Shown: piece by piece, positions 1 to 7,893 of the stretch | Numbering within the stretch: the stretch's first letter is position 1 | Layout of the letters: every line of letters begins with the position of its first letter | Position numbers and translations under genes: made by a program | From: Microbispora catharanthi | GTDB taxonomy: Bacteria; Actinomycetota; Actinomycetes; Streptosporangiales; Streptosporangiaceae | DNA length: 64,000 nt | Reading direction: 5' to 3' | Assembly (NCBI RefSeq): GCF_006334915.2 | Contig: NZ_VDMA02000001.1 | Location: forward strand, 496,001-560,000 | The notes under the pieces: model-generated | Told to the model about the DNA's origin: nothing | Seen by the model: only the letters and a program-made list of their open reading frames with translations | The model's database searches: none

Positions 1-681
1 CGCACTGCCGGCATGTACGGCTCGCGGCGCCTCGGCGGGGCGCGGGCGTTGTTCCTGTTCCGGAGCGAGCGCGAGCTCGACTACCACCATCGCGACGTGC
101 CCCGGCAGAAGGAGCTGTTGCGCGATGCGTTCGAGGGCATGCACGCCGACGTGGACCGCTGGCTGGACGAGCTCGACCGCACACCGGCGTTCTACTTCGA
201 CTCGATCACTCAGCTCCGCATGGACACCTGGTCGCGTGGGAGGGTGACGCTCGTCGGCGACGCGGGCTACTGCCCCGGCCCGGCCGTCGGCGGCAGCACC
301 AGCCTGGCCGTCGTCGGCGCGTACGTCCTCGCCGGGGAGCTGGCGCGGGCGGGCGGCGATCACGAGCGCGCCTTCCCCGCCTACGAGCGCGCGATGGCGG
401 AGCACGTGCGCGGCAGCCGCGTGGTCGCGCTGAGCGCGGCGAAGACCCTGGTTCCCGCGTCCCGCCTCGGCGTGCTGGAACTGGTCCAGGGTGCCCGCCT
501 GGTCTCTGCCCTGCCCGCGGGGCCCAGCCGAGCTCTCGTCCGCCTCACCACCAAGAGCGCACGCTTCTACAACTCCATGACCATCGACGACTACCCGCCG
601 TCGCCCGCCGCCCTGCCACCCGGCGAACCGGGCATGGCGCCGACGTCATTCGGAGGTCTCGATGCCGGACGGCAGGAATGA
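1..681 (+). CDS. FAD-dependent monooxygenase, C-terminal part (5' end outside window)
   Basis: The frame is open from base 1, so the N-terminal Rossmann GxGxxG part lies upstream of the window. The remaining roughly 226 residues match the C-terminal half of class A flavin monooxygenases: the stretch VTLVGDAGYCPGPAVGG carries the family GD motif that contacts the FAD ribityl chain, followed by the long C-terminal helices. By family knowledge such enzymes hydroxylate aromatic or polyketide-like substrates using NAD(P)H and oxygen in the cytosol; the substrate cannot be told here. The first in-frame ATG (base 13) is inside the domain and is not the true start. Stop is TGA at 679-681. Confidence 0.85.
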   Translation, partial: RTAGMYGSRRLGGARALFLFRSERELDYHHRDVPRQKELLRDAFEGMHADVDRWLDELDRTPAFYFDSITQLRMDTWSRGRVTLVGDAGYCPGPAVGGSTSLAVVGAYVLAGELARAGGDHERAFPAYERAMAEHVRGSRVVALSAAKTLVPASRLGVLELVQGARLVSALPAGPSRALVRLTTKSARFYNSMTIDDYPPSPAALPPGEPGMAPTSFGGLDAGRQE

Positions 682-879
682 CGGCCCTATCCGGCACTGG
701 TGGACGCGCACCTCGCGCCAGACGTCGTCCACCACATAGGGCCCGACACGCAACCAGGAATCCAAGGCCGCCCGTTCGTCGCGCCGCAGTTCGTCGCGCC
801 GCCGGCCGTCCGGACTCGGCGGGTGAGGCCCCGGTTAAATCGATCGACACCCAGTGCGGGAGATCGCTACCGTCCGGCC

Positions 880-1641
880 ATGGCTGTTTTCACCGATGCC
901 GACCTCGACCGCTTCGTCACCGAGGGCTTCCTCAAGGTGGAGGAGGCGTTCCCACGCGAGACCGGGGACCGGATCAGGGATCTGCTGTGGCGGCAGATCG
1001 GTCTGTCCCCCGACCGGCCGGAGGACTGGACGCAGCCGGTGGTGTGGGCCGCCCCCGACCCGGCGGGGCGGGGCCCGTTCGGAGAGGCGATGCGCGGCCC
1101 GCGACTGACCGAGGCGCTGGACCTCGTCGCGGGCAAGGGCGGATGGGTGCCGCGCGGCACCATCGGCAACACGCCGGTCCGCTTCCCCCACCCCTCCGAC
1201 GCCGGGGACACCGGCTGGCACATCGACCAGAACAACCCCGGACCGGCCGACGCCTGGGGGACCGTCACCCTCGCGTCCCGCACGATGCTCGTGCTGGTGC
1301 TGCTGTCGGAGGTCGGGCCCGACGACGCGCCCACCCGCATCAGGGTCGGCTCCCACCTCGACACCGTCCGCGTCCTGGAGCCGTACGGCGAGGAGGGGCT
1401 GGAGTTCTTCGCCTCCGGCCCGGTGCTGGACGAGGCGACCGCGCACCGGCCCGAGACCTGCGCCACGGGACTGCCCGGCGACGTCTACCTGTGCCACCCG
1501 CACCTCGTCCACGCCGCTCAGCCCCACGGCGGCACCCGGCCTCGCTTCATGTCCCAGATCCCGCTCTTCCTGGCCGAGCCGCTCACCCCTGGCGACGCCA
1601 CCCCCCTCGCGCGGGCCGTACGGCTCGGGCTCGGCGGCTGA
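880..1641 (+). CDS. Phytanoyl-CoA dioxygenase-like Fe(II)/2-oxoglutarate oxygenase
   Basis: 253 residues, the usual length for bacterial PhyH-family enzymes. The double-stranded beta-helix iron triad is visible: HID (H114, D116) in GWHIDQNN, and a distal histidine in CHPHLVHAA (probably H211). An arginine about ten residues later (TRPRF, R220 or R222) is placed to bind the 2-oxoglutarate carboxylate. The family hydroxylates small molecules in the cytosol; the substrate is unknown. The frame stays open upstream to about base 700, but that extension is Arg/Pro-rich and unlike the family, so I start at ATG 880, where MAVFTDADLDRF resembles the normal N-terminus. It stands alone, 40 bp before the SDR-MarR operator. 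Confidence 0.78.
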   Translation: MAVFTDADLDRFVTEGFLKVEEAFPRETGDRIRDLLWRQIGLSPDRPEDWTQPVVWAAPDPAGRGPFGEAMRGPRLTEALDLVAGKGGWVPRGTIGNTPVRFPHPSDAGDTGWHIDQNNPGPADAWGTVTLASRTMLVLVLLSEVGPDDAPTRIRVGSHLDTVRVLEPYGEEGLEFFASGPVLDEATAHRPETCATGLPGDVYLCHPHLVHAAQPHGGTRPRFMSQIPLFLAEPLTPGDATPLARAVRLGLGG

Positions 1642-1681
1642 CCGGCCGCACCGCGACACGCCTTCCCCTCGGCGAGCTAAA

Positions 1682-1703
1682 CTGAGTTTAGACCTAAACT
1701 CAG
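1682..1703. promoter_or_regulatory. Perfect 10-2-10 palindrome, probable MarR operator
   Basis: CTGAGTTTAG (1682-1691) and its exact reverse complement CTAAACTCAG (1694-1703) are separated by two bases and end 11 bp before the SDR start codon. The arm length and AT-rich core are typical of MarR-family operators, and a MarR gene is the second gene of the downstream operon, so autorepression is the simple reading. The assignment to that MarR protein is inference. Confidence 0.65.
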
Positions 1704-1714
1704 GGGGGATCGCG

Positions 1715-2437
1715 ATGACGCGCACGATAGTGGTGAGTGGCGGCGGCACCGGCATCGGCAAGGCCGTGGCGGCGCGCTTCGCCGCCGACGGGGACCAGGT
1801 GGCGATCATCGGCCGCCGCGCCGACGTCCTGGAAAGGACGGCCAAGGAGATCGGCGGCACCGCACTGACGGCCGACCTGAGCGAGCCCGCGGAGGTCGAG
1901 CGGGTGCGCGCCGACCTGGCCGAGCGCTTCGGCACGATCGACGTGCTGGTCAACAACGCGGGCGGCAACATCGAGAGGCACGGCGGTTCCGGCGACGTCG
2001 CGGAGCGGTGGACCGGCAACTTCCGGGCCAACGTGCTGACGGCGGTGCTGCCGACCGAGGCGTTCCGCGATCTGCTGAACCCGAACGGGCGAGTCGTGTT
2101 CATCAGCTCGATCGCGGCCTTCCGCGGCTCGGGCGGCACCTCGTACGGCCCGATGAAGGCGGCCCTGCACCCGTACGCGTTCGATCTCGCCGCCGCCCTC
2201 GGACCACGCGGCATCACGGTGAACGTGGTCGCCCCGGGGTTCATCGATGACACCGAGTTCTTCCGGGGCACCATGGACGACGAACGCCGCGCGATGCTCG
2301 TCGGGCAGACGCACACCGGCCGGGCCGGGTCGCCGCAGGACATCGCCGAGACCGTGCACTGGCTCGCCTCGCCCGGCGGCGGGCACGTCACCGCCCAGAT
2401 CATCCAGGTGAACGGCGGGGCCGAACGTGGCCGCTGA
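1715..2437 (+). CDS. SDR-family NAD(P)-dependent oxidoreductase
   Basis: 240 residues, standard for a classical short-chain dehydrogenase/reductase. Cofactor motif SGGGTGIG near residues 8-15 (a TGxxxGxG variant beginning with Ser), NNAG near 88, catalytic Ser in ISSIA, and YxxxK in SYGPMKAAL near residue 145. The position after the second cofactor strand (IIGRRAD) carries arginines, which usually means NADP preference. Substrate unknown. It starts 11 bp after a perfect palindrome, has a GGGGGG Shine-Dalgarno-like run, and its last 11 bases overlap the MarR start, so the two are one operon, probably controlled by that MarR protein. Confidence 0.85.
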   Translation: MTRTIVVSGGGTGIGKAVAARFAADGDQVAIIGRRADVLERTAKEIGGTALTADLSEPAEVERVRADLAERFGTIDVLVNNAGGNIERHGGSGDVAERWTGNFRANVLTAVLPTEAFRDLLNPNGRVVFISSIAAFRGSGGTSYGPMKAALHPYAFDLAAALGPRGITVNVVAPGFIDDTEFFRGTMDDERRAMLVGQTHTGRAGSPQDIAETVHWLASPGGGHVTAQIIQVNGGAERGR

Positions 2438-2957
2438 GCCGCCGCGCGACGGTGCCGACGCGATCCAGGACGCCTGGCGGCGCGAGCTGCCGGGCGTCCC
2501 GGTGGAGTCGATCGGGGTCGTCACCCGGATCTGGTGGGCCGCCAAGGTCTTCGGCGATGAGCGCCGCCGTCTCCTCGCGAACCTGGGCGTGGACGTCGCC
2601 ACTCTGGATCTGCTGTCCACGCTGCGGCGCTCCGGCCCGCCCTACCGGATGAGCCCGGGCGAGCTGGCCGGCGCGTGCATGGTGACGCGCGGCGCGATCA
2701 CCCAGCGCGTGGAGCGCGCGGTCAGGGCCGGGCTGGTCGAACGGACCACCGTCGGATCGGGCTACCACGCGCGCGCGGTCTTCCTCACCGACGCGGGCAA
2801 CGCCCTGCTCGACCGCGTCGTCGCCGACCTGCTCGTGGCCGAGGACCGCCTCGTCGGCCATCTCTCACCCGAACGCCGCGATCAGCTCGCCGACCTGCTG
2901 CGCGAACTGCTCGCCGGACTCGGCGGCCCGAGCCTGACCGGGCAGGTCGGGGACTGA
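2427..2957 (+). CDS. MarR-family transcriptional regulator
   Basis: 176 residues. The winged-helix core lies around residues 55-125: LDLLSTLRRSGPPYRMSPGE, then the recognition-helix region GACMVTRGAITQRVERAV, then the wing and the MarR-typical FLTDAGNALLDRV. Helical dimerisation segments are at both ends. The GTG start at 2427 lies inside the SDR gene (11-nt overlap), implying translational coupling. MarR proteins bind palindromes as dimers and release on binding a phenolic or similar ligand; the perfect 22-bp palindrome at 1682-1703 upstream of the operon is the obvious candidate site. Convergent with the following MFS gene. Confidence 0.85.
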   Translation: MAAEPPRDGADAIQDAWRRELPGVPVESIGVVTRIWWAAKVFGDERRRLLANLGVDVATLDLLSTLRRSGPPYRMSPGELAGACMVTRGAITQRVERAVRAGLVERTTVGSGYHARAVFLTDAGNALLDRVVADLLVAEDRLVGHLSPERRDQLADLLRELLAGLGGPSLTGQVGD

Positions 2958-3001
2958 CCGTTCACGGGTCCTTCCACCAGTGACCCATCACCGGCCAGGG
3001 C

Positions 3002-4222
3002 TCACGTGTGAACGCCGGGCGCAGGCGACGTCGCGGGTCTGCGGGCGATGAGCAGGTGCAGCACGGCTGCCACCACGGCGATACCGGCGCCGACGTAGCA
3101 CAGCCGGGTCGCCGGGATCGCGCCGAGCAGGACCCCGCCGAGCCCAGCGCCGATCGCCTGGCCGAGGTAGATGCCCGAGGAGTTGAAGGAGATGACGACG
3201 CTCGGGAGGTGTGGGACGAGCTCGGTGAGCCGGTGGTTGTTCGGCGTCGACACCGCCCACCCGGCCGCGCCGTTGAGTGCCATGACGACGAACGCGAGCG
3301 GCAGCGAGGACGAGACGGCGAACGCCGCGAGGGTCACGATGAGCAGGCCGACCGCGACCGTCAGCGTGCGGTCGGCGCCCCAGCGGTCGGTGAGCCGCCC
3401 GCTGCCGAACGCGCCGACGGCGCCGCCGAGACCCCAGACGAGCAGCAGCAGCGTCAGGGTCGTCCCATGGGCGTGCACGGTGTCGTCGAGGACGTCGGCG
3501 ATGTAGGTGTAGACCATGATGGCGGCCGCGCTCTCCAGGAGCATGAACCCGACGATCGCCACCACCCGGGCATGGGCCAGCACCGCGAACCGGGCGCGGA
3601 GCGGCACGGCGGGCGGCAGCGGCAGCGCAGGCAGGACGGTGAGCAGGCCGACCAGCGCGACCGCGCCCACGCACGCGACGAAGATCAGGCTCGCCTGCCA
3701 GGACAGGCTCTGGCCGATCCAGGTTCCGACGGGCACGCCGAGAACGGTGCCGACGGTCAACCCGCCGAGGATGGCCGCGAGCGCCCGGCCGCGATGAGCC
3801 GGACCGGCGAGCGTGGCGGCCGCCGCGCTCGCGTTCGGCGTGTACAGGGCGGCGCCGAGGCCGGCCACGACCCGCGCGACCAGCAGGAGCGCCAGCGTCG
3901 GCGCGGCGGCCGAGGCGAGGTTGGCCGCGACGAACACGGCCAGGGCGAACGCCATCAGCGGCTTGCGGGGAAGTCTGCCGGTGAACGCGGCGAGGAACGG
4001 CGCGGTCACGCCGTAGGTGAGGGAGAAGACGGTGATGGCCTGGCCGGTGGCGCTGACCGTCTGGCCGAGTCCCCCGGAGATCTGCGGCAGGATGCCGGCC
4101 AGGACGAAGGAGTCGGTGCCCATGGCGAAGGATCCGACCGCGAGGATCGTGACCTGCCTGACCCAGGCACTGTTCGCGGTGCTCGTCCGGCCGGTTGGTG
4201 TCGCCGTTTGCTGTGTGCTCAC
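3002..4222 (-). CDS. MFS efflux transporter (DHA1/AraJ-type)
   Basis: 406 residues with about twelve hydrophobic segments. The region LPRKPLMAFALAVFVAANL sits where motif A lies in the N-half, a TPNASAAAATLA helix follows, and GRLTDRWGADRT forms the central loop repeat of motif A. The protein resembles sugar/drug-proton antiporters of the AraJ/Cmr group in the inner membrane; the exported compound is unknown. It is divergent from an XRE/MmyB-type regulator across about 100 bp containing a repeated CTGGTA element, so control by that regulator is likely. Convergent with the MarR gene, 44 bp apart. Confidence 0.85.
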   Translation of the reverse strand: MSTQQTATPTGRTSTANSAWVRQVTILAVGSFAMGTDSFVLAGILPQISGGLGQTVSATGQAITVFSLTYGVTAPFLAAFTGRLPRKPLMAFALAVFVAANLASAAAPTLALLLVARVVAGLGAALYTPNASAAAATLAGPAHRGRALAAILGGLTVGTVLGVPVGTWIGQSLSWQASLIFVACVGAVALVGLLTVLPALPLPPAVPLRARFAVLAHARVVAIVGFMLLESAAAIMVYTYIADVLDDTVHAHGTTLTLLLLVWGLGGAVGAFGSGRLTDRWGADRTLTVAVGLLIVTLAAFAVSSSLPLAFVVMALNGAAGWAVSTPNNHRLTELVPHLPSVVISFNSSGIYLGQAIGAGLGGVLLGAIPATRLCYVGAGIAVVAAVLHLLIARRPATSPAPGVHT

Positions 4223-4249
4223 CCAGCCATCATTGGTCGGGCGATTATC

Positions 4250-4278
4250 CTGGTACAGATTGTGTTTATGCTGGTATA
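4250..4278. promoter_or_regulatory. Direct repeat CTGGTACA / CTGGTATA in divergent promoter region
   Basis: CTGGTACA (4250-4257) and CTGGTATA (4271-4278) lie 21 bp apart, two helical turns, between the divergent MFS and XRE-type regulator genes. This spacing places both copies on one DNA face, as expected for a regulator binding twice. The AT-rich TATAAAT at 4276 could also be a -10 element for the regulator gene. Assignment is inference. Confidence 0.35.
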
Positions 4279-4323
4279 AATCCCACCCGGCTGAACAAGC
4301 CCGATTGCGGTTTCATGGTCGGC

Positions 4324-5163
4324 ATGATGAGGCGTAAGGAGTTGGCGGGCTTCCTCCGCTCGCGCCGGGAGTCCCTCGGCCCCGAGGCGGCCGGGTTGCC
4401 CGGCGGCTCCCGCAGGCGCACACCCGGCCTGCGGCGCGAGGAGGTCGCGCAGCTGTCCGGGGTGAGCGTCACCTGGTACACGTGGCTGGAACAGGGCCGG
4501 GACATCACCGTATCCAGACAGGTGCTCGAGAGCCTGTCACGCGCGCTGCAGCTCACACCGGCCGAGCGCGGTCACCTCTTCGCACTCGCCGGCGCGCCCC
4601 TGCCGGCCGAACCGGCGCGCCGGATGCCGGTCAGCCCGACGCTGCGGACCCTGCTGGAGACACTCGAACCCAACCCGGCCCACGTGATCAGCCCGTGCTG
4701 GGACCTGCTGGCGTACAACCGCGCGTACGCCGACCTGGTCGGCGGGCTGGACGACCTGCCGGAGGAGGAGCGGAACAGCGTCTGGCTGCTGTTCACCCGC
4801 CCCGGCATGCGCACGCTGCTGGTGGACTGGCAGTGCGAGGCGCGCGACATCCTCGGGCAGTTCCGGGCTGCGGCCGACAAGAACCCCGACGACCCGCGGA
4901 CCACCGCGCTAGTCGACGCGCTGCTGGCGGCCAGTCCCACGTTCGTCTCGATGTGGTCGGCCCATCCCATCCGGGCGTTCGCCTCGGCGACCAAGCACTT
5001 CGACCATCCGCGGGCAGGGCGGTTCAGCCTCAACTACACGAAGCTGACCGTCACCGAGGACGTCACCCAGCACCTCGTCGTCTTCCTGCCCGTGGCCGAG
5101 GGCGACGCGACGGCGCTGCAACGCCTCGCGGAACTGGACCGCCCCGTGCCGAGCCGTGCCTGA
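4324..5163 (+). CDS. XRE-family regulator with MmyB-like ligand-binding domain
   Basis: 279 residues. N-terminal helix-turn-helix: LAGFLRSRRESL, then RRTPGLRREEVAQLSGVSVTWYTWLEQGRDITVS, the hallmark segment of this very common actinobacterial family. The C-terminal MmyB-type PAS-like fold follows (HVISPCWDLLAYNRAYADLV and the C-terminal DVTQHLVVFLP strand). Candidate ATGs are 4315, 4324 and 4327; none has a clear ribosome site, and I chose 4324 because the family usually begins within a few residues of RRKELA. The divergent MFS gene is the likely target; family members often sense fatty-acid-like or other small ligands and control the neighbouring gene. Confidence 0.85.
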   Translation: MMRRKELAGFLRSRRESLGPEAAGLPGGSRRRTPGLRREEVAQLSGVSVTWYTWLEQGRDITVSRQVLESLSRALQLTPAERGHLFALAGAPLPAEPARRMPVSPTLRTLLETLEPNPAHVISPCWDLLAYNRAYADLVGGLDDLPEEERNSVWLLFTRPGMRTLLVDWQCEARDILGQFRAAADKNPDDPRTTALVDALLAASPTFVSMWSAHPIRAFASATKHFDHPRAGRFSLNYTKLTVTEDVTQHLVVFLPVAEGDATALQRLAELDRPVPSRA

Positions 5164-5242
5164 CCCCCAGCCACCCCAGAGACCTCGGCCACCTCGGCCA
5201 CCTCGCCGTCAGCGCGCCGTGCCGGCGAACTCGGCGGTGACC

Positions 5243-7117
5243 TCACGCCATCCGACCATCGCCGTTCCCGCTGCCCGCGCCGGTCGCCCCGCCGGCCCGT
5301 GCGGTTCGTTCGGCCTCGTCGATGGCCCAGGCGGCGTTGATGAGCCCGATGTGGCTGAACGCCTGCGGGAAGTTGCCGAGCAGCTCGCCGCTCCCGGGGT
5401 CGACCTCCTCCGACAGCAGGCCCACGTCGTTGGCGTACGCGGCGGCTCGCTCGAATGCCTCCCTGGCCCGGCCGACCTGCCCGGACATGGCGAGGGCCTG
5501 CGCCAGCCAGAACGAGCACAGCAGGAAGGTGCCCTCCTCCCCGGCGAGGCCGTCGAGGCCGTCCGCGGTGCGGTAGCGGTAGACCAGGCCCTGGTCGTCG
5601 GTGAGCCGGTCCGCGACCGCGTCGATCGTGGCCAGCACCCGCGGGTCGCCGGCGGGCAGGAAGCCGGTGATCGGCACCATGAGGGCGCTGGCGTCCAGCT
5701 CGTCGGAACCGAAGGCCTGCGTGAACGCCCCCACCCGGTCGTTCCAGCCCTCGCGCAGCAGAGTGTCGCGGATCTCGGCGCGGGTCCGCCGCCAGGAGTC
5801 CATACGATCCTGGGCCCGTAGGAGGCCGGCGAGGGCGATGCCGCGGTCCAGCGCCACCCAGCACATGAGCTTGGAGTACAGGAAGTCGCGTGGCTCTCCG
5901 CGTATCTCCCAGATGCCCTGGTCCTTCTCCATCCAGCGCTCGGCCGCGGTGTCGGCACAGGCGACGAGGAAGCGCCGGACGTCGTCGTCGATGTCGCAGA
6001 TCTGGTGTTCGAGGCGCACGGCCGCATCGAGCAGCTCGCCGTACACGTCGATCTGCCGCTGGTTCCACGCGTCGTTTCCGACGCGTACAGGCCGGCTGCC
6101 GCGCCAGCCGCGCAGGTGCGGAAGGGTGCGCTCGCTCAGGTCGTGCTCGCCGCGGACGCCGAACATGATCTGCAGCGCACGGTCCCTGTCCAGAGATGGG
6201 GCCGCGGTGGTGAGGAAGGCGAAGAAGTCGCTCGCCTCGTCGGGGCAGGCCGCGACCCACAGGGCGCCCATGGTCAGGGACGCGTCCCGTACCCACGTGT
6301 ACCGGTAGTCCCAGTTGCGCCCGCCACCGGCCCATTCGGGCAGCGATGTCGTGGCGGCCGCGACGATCGCACCGCTGGGCTGGAAGGACAGCGCCTGCAG
6401 CACCCGCCCACTGTGGTGCACCAGGTCACACCACGGGCCGTCATAGGCCTGGTGGAGGCTGGACCACGACTGCCAGGCGACGATCGTGTCGTCCAGCCGG
6501 GCCGCCAGTTCCGCCTGGTCCCACACCCGCGCGGGAGTCTCCTGCAGCGTCGAGCAGTGCATCCCGAAGTGCCGTGTCTCGCCCTCTCGCACCGTGAACA
6601 CGCCGTATCCGCTGCAGTCGCCGATGCCGAGGGGGACCGGCGTGGTCAGCACGAGCCAGTCGGCGCCGCCGCGGGCGGTCACGCCGCCGTCGACGACGGA
6701 CAGGATCGGGTAGATCAGGCCGTACTCCGGCCGGGGCCGGTACTCGATCTCCATCGGCACCTCGCCGCCGAGGCCGGACACCCGTCGGGCGAGCAGGTGC
6801 GGCACACCGACGCCGAGCCGGTGGCCGCCGTCGTCCGGTCCGGTGAGCAGGGCGTCGGTGAGAACGACCGTGCCGCTCCCGGTGCGGAAGGTGGTCTCCA
6901 GCACCATCGTCTGCGGTAGGTAGCGGCGCGTGGTCTCGTACGGGACGGCCGGGCGGATCGCCCAGTGCCCGGCCTCGTCGTCCAGCAGGCGGGCGAAGAC
7001 GGACGGCCCGTCGAACCGGGGGAAGCAGAGCCACTCGGCCGATCCGTCCCGGCTGATGAGGCCAGCGGAATGGCGGTCGGACACCAACGCGAGGTCGGCG
7101 ATGGGTGTGGTGCTCAT
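5243..7117 (-). CDS. Glycoside hydrolase family 15 protein (trehalase/glucoamylase-like)
   Basis: 624 residues, full length for actinobacterial GH15. The N-terminal beta-sandwich begins IADLALVSDRHSAGLISRDG. The catalytic (alpha/alpha)6 barrel has the signature GGGRNWDYRYTWVRDAS near residues 264-280, a general-acid candidate in GEEGTF (527-528), and the C-terminal LLSEEVDP...GNFPQAFSH segment near 567-589 with the second catalytic Glu. Actinobacterial members include trehalases and alpha-glucan hydrolases; the substrate is not determinable. There is no signal peptide, so it is cytosolic. ATG 7117 is preferred over a longer frame to 7255; it overlaps the stop of the upstream membrane-protein gene by one base (TGATG), indicating translational coupling. 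Confidence 0.88.
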   Translation of the reverse strand: MSTTPIADLALVSDRHSAGLISRDGSAEWLCFPRFDGPSVFARLLDDEAGHWAIRPAVPYETTRRYLPQTMVLETTFRTGSGTVVLTDALLTGPDDGGHRLGVGVPHLLARRVSGLGGEVPMEIEYRPRPEYGLIYPILSVVDGGVTARGGADWLVLTTPVPLGIGDCSGYGVFTVREGETRHFGMHCSTLQETPARVWDQAELAARLDDTIVAWQSWSSLHQAYDGPWCDLVHHSGRVLQALSFQPSGAIVAAATTSLPEWAGGGRNWDYRYTWVRDASLTMGALWVAACPDEASDFFAFLTTAAPSLDRDRALQIMFGVRGEHDLSERTLPHLRGWRGSRPVRVGNDAWNQRQIDVYGELLDAAVRLEHQICDIDDDVRRFLVACADTAAERWMEKDQGIWEIRGEPRDFLYSKLMCWVALDRGIALAGLLRAQDRMDSWRRTRAEIRDTLLREGWNDRVGAFTQAFGSDELDASALMVPITGFLPAGDPRVLATIDAVADRLTDDQGLVYRYRTADGLDGLAGEEGTFLLCSFWLAQALAMSGQVGRAREAFERAAAYANDVGLLSEEVDPGSGELLGNFPQAFSHIGLINAAWAIDEAERTARAGGATGAGSGNGDGRMA

Positions 7118-7593
7118 CAGCGCGCAATACCCGGGCGCTCCGCGGCTTGCAGGGCGTCCGCGGCCGTCAGCAAGGAGGCTCCAAGAAGCACGACGTCCTT
7201 CATCAGGAACTGCCCCGCGAGAGACAGCTTCGGTTCCCCGCGTGTCTGTTGCCACGCCTCGGGCGTCGTAGCCAGGAAGCTGAGGGTGGTGGCGAACATG
7301 CCGACGGCGGCGAGGCTGCCGAGGGCTGACGCTCGCGGCGCAATCGGTTTCGCTCCGATCAGCGAGCCCAGAACGATTTCAGTGACGCCGAGTAATTTAG
7401 CGACCTTCTTCTCCCCCAATCTGGCGATAAGCCACGCGAGCGGAGGGCTTGAAGTTACGAGGGGGCGAATATTCTCTACCTCGTAGTCTTCGAATTTTAT
7501 TCGCCCGATCTCCAGAAGGTTGACCACAAGTCCATACCGAATGGTCGAAATCCCCGCACTATGCACTATTTTTCCGATGCGGTGTATTTCCAT
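7117..7593 (-). CDS. RclC/YkgB-like (DUF417) membrane protein
   Basis: 158 residues from ATG 7593. The family pattern is clear: RYGLVVNLLEIGRIKFEDYEVENI then LVTSSPPLAWL, and the C-terminal ATTLSFLATTPEAW...GQFLMKDVVLLGASLL, with about four membrane helices. In E. coli RclC belongs to a reactive-chlorine stress locus; its biochemistry is unsettled. A longer TTG-started frame reaches 7653, but ATG 7593 is preceded by GCGAGGATCTC, a good ribosome site, so I chose it. Two oddities: it is coupled to a GH15 gene, and its 5' half (about 7370-7600) is much richer in A/T than its surroundings, suggesting recent acquisition or a recombined 5' end. Confidence 0.75.
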   Translation of the reverse strand: MEIHRIGKIVHSAGISTIRYGLVVNLLEIGRIKFEDYEVENIRPLVTSSPPLAWLIARLGEKKVAKLLGVTEIVLGSLIGAKPIAPRASALGSLAAVGMFATTLSFLATTPEAWQQTRGEPKLSLAGQFLMKDVVLLGASLLTAADALQAAERPGIAR

Positions 7594-7893
7594 GAGATCC
7601 TCGCCTACCGCGTCGGCTATATCGCTCGGTGTAGGACTCGAAAAATCAGCCAACGCTAAGCATCAGGTCACGCTTCACCATCGGTTCGAGGCCACCGCCG
7701 AGCACTGCCACGTGGTCGGCGACGACCACGCGGACGACCACGCGGCTGGGCCGTGTCCGCGGCGCCGCCCACTACGCTACCTCTCCTCGGCTTCGTCGCC
7801 GGACGGTGCTCGGCGCGGATTCGGTGACGGCGTCGCTATGAGCCAACAGGTACAGCCAGCCGACCAACCTGTGAATGCGGCTCTTGGTGCGCG
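7594..7893. other. Intergenic region, no gene seen
   Basis: About 300 bp between the RclC-like gene and the end of the sensor kinase gene, all upstream of the RclC-GH15 pair. The part near 7600-7660 is A/T-rich and could hold the promoter of that pair. I saw no convincing inverted repeat, RNA or coding signal. Confidence 0.5.

Noticed and set aside
682-879. Frame reading YPALVDAHLAPDVVHHIGPD..., looking like an NTF2/SnoaL-type fragment, and in-frame extension of the PhyH gene
   Set aside because: Too short, no start with ribosome site and an Arg/Pro-rich continuation; the PhyH N-terminus fits ATG 880 better.
835-2403. Long minus-strand open frame over the PhyH and SDR genes
   Set aside because: Composition-driven antisense frame; no family motifs, while the plus strand holds two clear enzymes.
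3008-4279. 423-codon plus-strand frame opposite the MFS gene
   Set aside because: Low-complexity Arg/Gly/Asp text, a shadow of the transmembrane protein on the other strand.
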